10,114 bases of DNA. Source: Oscillospiraceae bacterium (GTDB taxonomy: Bacteria > Bacillota > Clostridia > Oscillospirales > Oscillospiraceae). This document shows, one piece after another, positions 5,899 through 10,114 of the stretch. How positions within the stretch are numbered: the stretch's first letter is position 1; each line of letters begins with the position of its first letter. The notes beneath the pieces were generated by a model. That model was not told where the DNA came from and ran no database searches. It saw nothing but the letters and a program-made list of their open reading frames with translations. A program made the translations under genes and the position numbers. The stretch covers positions 1 through 10,114 of the forward strand of contig JAAZCZ010000042.1 of the NCBI GenBank assembly GCA_012513005.1. Reading direction: 5' to 3'.

Positions 5899-6540
5899 CT
5901 ACATCCAGCCTATGCTGCCGAAGATTACAAGTGCCAAAACATCTATTCCGAGCAGTGTGCCGACTGTAATCAGCTTATTTTTTATTTTCTCCATGTCATG
6001 CACAATAAATGCTATTGTGAAGAACGGCAAATAACCGATTAGCCAGAGTATCCACGGGAAAGAGCGACTCCACCAACTGTATTCCCATGTGAGCAGACCT
6101 GCGTAGTTGAGGAAGCACTCAACAATAACTGCCATTGTTGTAAATGCTACTGCCAGCACTATTCTGTTATTTATACCGAGGATTTTCATCTTTTTGTCTT
6201 TTGGCAGAGCGTGACAGGCTGCTATTCCCATTACTGCAAACATTAGTGAAATTTCAATATTATACCCAATCAGTATTAGAAGAGCGGTGTCTCCCGTTAC
6301 AGCCGGTGTGCCCCACACGGGCGCAAAGCCTGTTGCATGAAAAACTATGCTGTTCCATATTTCGTTGAAGAGATCCATGCCCCAAAGAGCAATTGCGCCT
6401 AAAACGACATTGTAATTCTTTTCTGACAGCTCTTTATAGTAGATATAAAGAACGAAAAGCAGCATCGGCACAATGTACCACTTCAAGGTTGCCTGAGGAT
6501 TTCTGAGTATCTCAAGCGCGCTTTTTGAAAACTCCGACAT
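5899..6540 (-). CDS. Six-helix integral membrane protein of unknown function
   Basis: I do not recognise the family. The 213-residue protein has about six predicted membrane helices (near 20-36, 45-67, 85-110, 126-152, 160-181 and 189-211). Unusual for a simple membrane anchor, several acidic or polar residues fall in or near the helices: D56, E60 and N63 in a DLFNEIWNSIVFHATG segment, E96 in YNIEIS, and E141 with N145. It is Trp- and aromatic-rich (WEYSWWSRSFPWILW from 152). There is no signal peptide and no soluble domain. This suggests a small transporter, a quinone- or lipid-interacting enzyme, or a structural membrane protein, but no function can be assigned. The strong AAGGAGG at 6549-6555, eight bases upstream, fixes the start. 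It is a single-gene unit with its own likely promoter at 6600-6628 (- strand) and hairpins downstream. Confidence 0.8.
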   Translation of the reverse strand: MSEFSKSALEILRNPQATLKWYIVPMLLFVLYIYYKELSEKNYNVVLGAIALWGMDLFNEIWNSIVFHATGFAPVWGTPAVTGDTALLILIGYNIEISLMFAVMGIAACHALPKDKKMKILGINNRIVLAVAFTTMAVIVECFLNYAGLLTWEYSWWSRSFPWILWLIGYLPFFTIAFIVHDMEKIKNKLITVGTLLGIDVLALVIFGSIGWM

Positions 6541-6599
6541 TTTTTCTTCCTCCTTATTCTTTGTTAGTTATAGCGTGGCTTTTTCTATTCGTTGTAGTA

Positions 6600-6628
6600 A
6601 TATTATCACAGCGGGTTTTTGTGTTCAA
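6600..6628 (-). promoter_or_regulatory. Likely sigma-A promoter of the membrane-protein gene
   Basis: On the - strand TTGAAC (6628-6623) and TAATAT (6605-6600) are separated by 17 bases. The leader to the ATG at 6540 would be about 50 bases and would include the strong AAGGAGG. Confidence 0.5.
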
Positions 6629-6697
6629 TCAAACATAGGCATGTTTTCTGCATTGTCCGAAAATAAACAAAGAGAGAAAAAATGCAATTTTTGACCA

Positions 6698-6726
6698 TTG
6701 AAATTTCATTTTAACGCCGTTATACT
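6698..6726 (+). promoter_or_regulatory. Likely sigma-A promoter upstream of the XRE regulator gene
   Basis: TTGAAA (6698-6703) and TATACT (6721-6726) are separated by exactly 17 bases, a good housekeeping promoter. Transcription would start near 6733, just before the dyad at 6740-6759, leaving a leader of about 120 bases before the ATG at 6855. Confidence 0.6.
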
Positions 6727-6739
6727 GAAATTATTCTCT

Positions 6740-6759
6740 GTGAGTGAATGTTTACTCAC
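6740..6759. promoter_or_regulatory. Operator-like 20-bp dyad
   Basis: GTGAGTGAATGTTTACTCAC is an inverted repeat with 8-bp arms (one G-T position) around ATGT. Its size, symmetry and TGAGT/ACTCA arms resemble operators of TetR-family repressors. It lies directly after the -10 box of the promoter at 6698-6726, a position suited to repression by roadblock. No TetR-type gene is in the window, so the binder is unknown; the XRE protein is the nearest candidate. Confidence 0.5.
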
Positions 6760-6842
6760 TTTCGGATTATTATAAAAAGGCTGTTTAGGGTATAAAATAT
6801 TATTGCGATATTATTAACTTGGCGGGCTTGCCGCCTAACTAT

Positions 6843-6850
6843 GAGGGGAA
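6843..6850 (+). promoter_or_regulatory. Ribosome binding site deciding the XRE start
   Basis: GAGGGGAA lies 4 bases before the ATG at 6855; measured from its AGGGG core (6844-6848) the spacing is 6 bases. No comparable site precedes the in-frame TTG at 6819. Confidence 0.6.
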
Positions 6851-6854
6851 ACGG

Positions 6855-7088
6855 ATGAAAGAGGGCTACCGCGAGAGGTTTCGGGTACTGGGGCTTAAAA
6901 TTGCATACTACAGAAAGCTCCGCGGACTTACTCAGGAACAGCTTGCTGAGGCTATCGGCAGAAGCGTGAGCTTTGTGAGCCAAATTGAAGCCAACAACGC
7001 AGCCTGCGTCAAAGGTGTTTCCCTTGATACTCTTTTTATTATCAGCGATAAGCTAAGTATACCTGTTTCTAAGCTTTTTGAGGAATAG
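6855..7088 (+). CDS. Small XRE-family (Cro/CI-type) helix-turn-helix regulator
   Basis: The 77-residue protein is almost entirely a helix-turn-helix domain of the XRE/HTH_3 family. RKLRGLTQEQLAEAIGRSVSFVSQIE is the classic helix 1-3 pattern, and the end VSLDTLFIISDKLSIPVSKLFEE fits helices 4 and 5. There is no ligand-binding or oligomerisation domain beyond this, as in short stand-alone regulators. The start was placed at the ATG at 6855 because the purine-rich GAGGGGAA (6843-6850) precedes it. A TTG 36 bases upstream in frame would add 12 unlikely residues across a small hairpin. It could regulate itself, the divergent membrane-protein gene or the peptide-binding gene downstream; the sequence does not show which. 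Confidence 0.87.
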   Translation: MKEGYRERFRVLGLKIAYYRKLRGLTQEQLAEAIGRSVSFVSQIEANNAACVKGVSLDTLFIISDKLSIPVSKLFEE

Positions 7089-7107
7089 CTTAGGTATACT
7101 GGTTTTT
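7056..7107 (+). terminator. Hairpin overlapping the XRE gene end, followed by a T-tract
   Basis: AGTATACCT (7056-7064) pairs with AGGTATACT (7092-7100), and TAAGCT (7070-7075) pairs with AGCTTA (7087-7092), leaving a 5-base bulge and an 11-base loop. GGTTTTT follows. The 5' half lies inside the coding sequence. The stem is AT-rich, so termination may be partial. Confidence 0.4.
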
Positions 7108-7122
7108 CTATTTTGTTAAAAT

Positions 7123-7150
7123 CTTGCAAATTTGGGGCTTGCAAGTTTTT
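7123..7150 (+). terminator. Second terminator-like hairpin before the peptide-binding gene
   Basis: CTTGCAA (7123-7129) and TTGCAAG (7139-7145) form a 7-bp stem with a 9-base loop, followed directly by TTTTT. It lies 35 bases after the XRE stop. With the preceding hairpin it should limit readthrough into the lipoprotein gene or act as an attenuator. I see no clean sigma-A promoter between this hairpin and the ATG at 7192; only TATAAC at 7157-7162 without a good -35. Confidence 0.5.
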
Positions 7151-7191
7151 ATAGCGTATAACGCAACAAAAATATATAAGGAGGACATTAA

Positions 7192-9426
7192 ATGAATTTT
7201 AAGAAACTCATCGCATTGCTGCTTGCAGTTGTTATGATCCTTGCGCTTGCAGCCTGCGGAACCAAGCCCACAACCGGTGGCGGCGGAACCGAAACCAAGG
7301 CTCCCACAACCGAGGTAGATCTTGGAAAGAAGACCATGTCTTTAGCCGAGCTAAAGGACAAGGAGTACGGCAAAGACTACACTGCTCTCTATGAGAAGTT
7401 TGGTAAACAGGTAACCATTAAGGACGTTGAGGAAGATGCCGAAACCGGCCTTGCTTACGTTGTTATCGAGGGCAAGAAGTATGAACTCGGTATGGACTTT
7501 TTGTCTATGGCAATGGTTTATAACTGCCAGGTACCTGAGGACAGCAGCTTCAAATCCGCTGACGACGTTTACGCCGCATGGTGGAAGCTCTATATTCAGC
7601 GCTGGAACTACTTAATGCCCGAAGTGCCCCTGTATTCAAACGAGTATTATGATGTCTACAATGCCCAGATTAAGGGCGTTGCCGAGAATCCCACAAACCC
7701 GTTCTGGCCTGCAGACAAGGCTCTAATCGCTTGGGAATCTGAGAAGGCAGACAAGGACATCATACTCGGAAGCTCAACCGATCTCGGTGGCAAGTTCCGC
7801 TATGCATCATTTGGTGCAACAAACCCCGGTGCATCCGACCTTGCAATTCAGGAACTCACTTCCGGCCTTGAGACAGTTGCAACAACTAAAGAAGGCGGAT
7901 TTGCCTGGAACGACACTGTTGTTGAAAAGCACGAGGAAAAAGAGAATGAAGATGGCAGCAAGACCTTCACCATCACTCTTCACAAAGACCTTAAGTTCAG
8001 TGACGGCAGCCCCATAACAGCCAAGAACTATCTGGTCAGCACACTTGTTTTCTCCTCTCCTGTTGCTGCACAGGCAGCAGAAAGAGACCACAAGTCAGGC
8101 CTTAACTTAGTCGGATTTAAAGATCACAATACTTTTACCGGCAAGGAAGGCTCCGAGGGCACTGCTGAATTTGCAGGACTTCGTCTTATTGACGAATACA
8201 CCTTCAGCGCAACCGTTGATGCTGAGCATCTGCCCTATTTCTATGACATTTCCTACGGCGGATTTTCTCCCTACGATCTCAAGCTTTGGATAGGCGATAA
8301 TGACATTAAGGACGACGGCAAGGGTGCATACATAACAGAGGGCTTCTACGCTATGGACGGCGATAAGTACACCATGGCAAAGCACATTTCTGAGTCTGCC
8401 CTAAACACAGACGGCAAATATCCATACAGTGGTGCCTTTGTTATTGCTTCCTATGACAAGACAGACAAGTCCATAATTCTCAAGAAGAATGAAAACTTCA
8501 AGGGCAACTACGAAGGCCTTATTCCCAAAATTGAGAAGGTAACCTACAAGAAGATAGTTGCCGAGACACAGCTTGACGACCTTAAGGCCGGCGGCGTTGA
8601 CGTGCTCACAGGAATCACAGGCGGAGCACCCACAGACGAGGCTATCACAATGGCTGATAAGTCCGAGGGCAAGTTTGCATACATCCACTACAGCCGCGCA
8701 GGCTACGGCAAGCTCTCCTTCCGCGCTGACTACGGTCCTGTACAGTTCCCCGAGGTTCGTCGCGCCATTGCATACTGCATGGACCGCGCCCTCTTTGCTA
8801 AGGACTTCACAGGCGGCTACGGCGGCGTTGTTGACGGCCCGTTCTACACAGGCTCCTGGATGTACAAGGCTGCTGTTGCACAGGGGCTTTCCGTCAATGC
8901 ATATCCGACATCAACAGACTCTGCAATTAAAGAGCTCGTTGACGGCGGCTGGGTATTTGATAAAGACGGTAAGGACTATGTAAGCGGAGTTCGCTATAAG
9001 AAGATAGCAGCCGCTGAAGCAACCGAAAACGACATCAACTTCCGTTCCAAGGACGGAGCATACACCACCACCAAGGTCGGTGAGGACTATTACATGCCTC
9101 TCGCCCTCAACTGGTACGGCACAACCCCGAACGAGTTTACAGATTTGCTCGTAACCGGATTTATGGAGAACGAGAACTGCAAGACTGCAGGCTTTGTTAT
9201 CCAGAGCCAGACAGGCGACTTCCAGCCCATGCTTGATGAGCTCTATCAGGCCGCCATCTATGGCTACTATTCAGGCACACCGATGTACACCTGCTTTAAC
9301 TTTGCAACCGGCTTTACAAGCGCTGCATACGACTATGCCTATAACTGGACAGTCGATCCCGGAATGTATGATGACTATTCCATCAACTACGTGAAGGACC
9401 TTGCAGACATATTCTGGCTTGCATAA
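7192..9426 (+). CDS. Oligopeptide ABC transporter substrate-binding lipoprotein (SBP_bac_5 / OppA-like)
   Basis: The 744-residue protein starts with a lipoprotein signal peptide: a KK motif, a hydrophobic core and the lipobox LAAC with the lipidated C22, followed by a Gly/Thr-rich spacer. The family 5 solute-binding fold covers about residues 190-720. LKFSDGSPITAKNY (from 267) is the best-known signature of peptide-binding proteins of the OppA/DppA class. It should sit on the outer face of the membrane and hand peptides to an Opp-type permease, whose first subunit starts at 9662. It is longer than classical OppA (about 540 residues), mainly through an N-terminal region of about 150 residues, a form common in Clostridia. 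Codons are biased to C-ending ones (GAC, TTC, TAC, AAC) more than in the neighbours, which suggests high expression. AAGGAGG (7178-7184) is an ideal ribosome binding site. The ligand is not known. Confidence 0.92.
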   Translation: MNFKKLIALLLAVVMILALAACGTKPTTGGGGTETKAPTTEVDLGKKTMSLAELKDKEYGKDYTALYEKFGKQVTIKDVEEDAETGLAYVVIEGKKYELGMDFLSMAMVYNCQVPEDSSFKSADDVYAAWWKLYIQRWNYLMPEVPLYSNEYYDVYNAQIKGVAENPTNPFWPADKALIAWESEKADKDIILGSSTDLGGKFRYASFGATNPGASDLAIQELTSGLETVATTKEGGFAWNDTVVEKHEEKENEDGSKTFTITLHKDLKFSDGSPITAKNYLVSTLVFSSPVAAQAAERDHKSGLNLVGFKDHNTFTGKEGSEGTAEFAGLRLIDEYTFSATVDAEHLPYFYDISYGGFSPYDLKLWIGDNDIKDDGKGAYITEGFYAMDGDKYTMAKHISESALNTDGKYPYSGAFVIASYDKTDKSIILKKNENFKGNYEGLIPKIEKVTYKKIVAETQLDDLKAGGVDVLTGITGGAPTDEAITMADKSEGKFAYIHYSRAGYGKLSFRADYGPVQFPEVRRAIAYCMDRALFAKDFTGGYGGVVDGPFYTGSWMYKAAVAQGLSVNAYPTSTDSAIKELVDGGWVFDKDGKDYVSGVRYKKIAAAEATENDINFRSKDGAYTTTKVGEDYYMPLALNWYGTTPNEFTDLLVTGFMENENCKTAGFVIQSQTGDFQPMLDELYQAAIYGYYSGTPMYTCFNFATGFTSAAYDYAYNWTVDPGMYDDYSINYVKDLADIFWLA

Positions 9427-9461
9427 TAACCCTTGTATTAATCACTATATGTGATGACAGC

Positions 9462-9493
9462 ACACAGAACAGGGCATATGCCCTGTTCTGTGT
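9462..9493 (+). terminator. Long perfect palindrome between binding protein and permease
   Basis: The bases around the centre at 9477/9478 form a perfect 16-bp inverted repeat, giving a 14-bp stem with an ATAT loop. Only CGACTTT follows, so it is a weak terminator. It lies 35 bases after the lipoprotein stop, where a stable hairpin typically protects the abundant binding-protein mRNA from 3' decay or gives partial termination. A small ATCAC-TATAT-GTGAT inverted repeat (9441-9455) precedes it. Confidence 0.65.
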
Positions 9494-9526
9494 CGACTTT
9501 AATTAGCAATAATTTTGATTTTTGAT

Positions 9527-9555
9527 TTGAAAAATATGTGCAGAGCGTATATAAT
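9527..9555 (+). promoter_or_regulatory. Strong sigma-A promoter for the permease gene
   Basis: TTGAAA (9527-9532) and a perfect TATAAT (9550-9555) are separated by 17 bases. The start would be near 9562, leaving a leader of about 100 bases. The leader contains a CGGGCG (9583-9588) / CGCCCG (9609-9614) stem. The permease genes can thus be expressed independently of the binding protein. Confidence 0.75.
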
Positions 9556-9661
9556 ACTTTGATTCTGCATTTGAGATATGTCCGGGCGTTTCCTTTTTCC
9601 GACTTTAGCGCCCGATTATAGTAAGTAAATGTCGTATTTATGCGGCGGACGGAGAATACTG

Positions 9662-10114
9662 ATGGGAAAATACATTGCAAAAAGAATCGGTTACATGATT
9701 GCCATGCTTATAGTCTTGTCTTTCATCATGTTTCTGATTTACAATCTGATGCCGAGCAACCGTGCATACACCGATGCCAGAACTGAGGTAAATGCACTTA
9801 AGCAGAGCCTTTCGGCTTCTGAGAGGGCAACTAAATTTCAGGAGCTTTATCTTGAATACCAGCGGCAATACGGGACGGATACAAACAACTTTGCTATCCG
9901 TTATTTGCGTTGGGTTGGGGTCTATCCCATGTACTACGGCAATTATAACGGGCTGTTACAGGGGAATTTCGGATATTCATATGAGGCGAGAGAGCCTGTT
10001 GTGGATGTTGTTAAGACTCCTTTAGTAAATACTCTCTTTATTAATATCTTCGCCACTTTTTTAGCCCTCGGAATTTCTATTCCGCTGGGTATCTACTGCG
10101 CTGTTAAAAGGGGG
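9662..10114 (+). CDS. Oligopeptide ABC transporter permease, OppB/DppB type (partial, N-terminal part)
   Basis: The frame is open from the ATG at 9662 to the window end, giving the first 151 residues. The N-terminal MGKYIAKRIGYMIAMLIVLSFIMFLIYNLMP contains the first membrane helix, typical of OppB/DppB permeases. An extracytoplasmic segment follows (about 30-115) with the family pattern RYLRWVG and NGLLQGNFGYSYEAREPVVDVV. The second membrane helix begins near 120 (TLFINIFATFLALGISIPLGIYCAV). The region between helix 1 and RYLRWVG is longer than in classical OppB, with a charged, possibly helical stretch (about 36-75). The EAA cytoplasmic loop that contacts the ATPase lies outside the window. 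The protein would form half of the membrane channel for peptides delivered by the lipoprotein upstream. GGAG (9651-9654), seven bases upstream, supports the start. Confidence 0.9.
   Translation, partial: MGKYIAKRIGYMIAMLIVLSFIMFLIYNLMPSNRAYTDARTEVNALKQSLSASERATKFQELYLEYQRQYGTDTNNFAIRYLRWVGVYPMYYGNYNGLLQGNFGYSYEAREPVVDVVKTPLVNTLFINIFATFLALGISIPLGIYCAVKRG

Larger units (their letters stand above)
6541..6854. other. Divergent intergenic region with promoters in both directions
   Basis: This 314-base, AT-rich stretch lies between the - strand membrane-protein gene and the + strand XRE regulator gene. It holds a likely - strand promoter (6600-6628), a likely + strand promoter (6698-6726), an operator-like dyad (6740-6759) and a small GC hairpin (6821-6835) just before the regulator's ribosome binding site. 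No gene is seen. Confidence 0.7.

Noticed and set aside
6819..6854. TTG start for the XRE regulator
   Set aside because: No ribosome binding site precedes it, and the extra residues cross a small hairpin and do not look like part of the domain.
9438..9868. - strand ORFs across the lipoprotein-permease gap
   Set aside because: They cross the palindrome, the promoter and the permease coding region, show no domain and lack ribosome binding sites.

Overview
The window looks like a chromosomal segment of an anaerobic, probably gut-associated member of the Clostridia (Bacillota). The reasons are the moderate-to-low GC, strong AAGGAGG-type ribosome binding sites, clostridial-type molybdenum-cofactor proteins, an RsgI-like anti-sigma factor and a long clostridial oligopeptide-binding lipoprotein. 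This placement is inferred from sequence style, not from a database search.

Region 1 (1-3920, + strand) is a molybdenum cofactor (Moco) block. It starts with the C-terminal end of a molybdate ABC transporter ATPase (ModC-like), followed by a short MoeA-like protein with a C-terminal cysteine cluster, MoaA, MoaC, and a fusion of a MogA/MoaB domain to a MoaE-like domain. Gaps are short and the last two genes overlap by ATGA, so it reads as one operon. It ends at a textbook intrinsic terminator. Together the genes cover molybdate import, GTP to cPMP (MoaA, MoaC), cPMP to molybdopterin (MoaE-like domain; no MoaD is present here), and adenylation and metal insertion (MogA, MoeA-like).

Region 2 (3966-5680, - strand) is a three-gene regulatory module. 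A secreted protein with four 22-residue Asp/Asn/Cys repeats comes first, then an ECF-type sigma factor, then a membrane-anchored RsgI-like anti-sigma factor whose start overlaps the sigma stop. An ECF-like promoter motif lies just upstream, suggesting autoregulation. This is the most interesting part of the window.

Region 3 (5681-6854) holds two hairpin-forming intergenic stretches, an unrecognised six-helix membrane protein on the - strand, and a divergent intergenic region with promoters on both strands and a 20-bp operator-like dyad.

Region 4 (6855-10114, + strand) holds a small XRE-family regulator, a large oligopeptide-binding lipoprotein with codon use suggesting high expression, a long perfect palindrome, a strong sigma-A-type promoter, and the first part of an OppB/DppB-type permease that runs off the window end.
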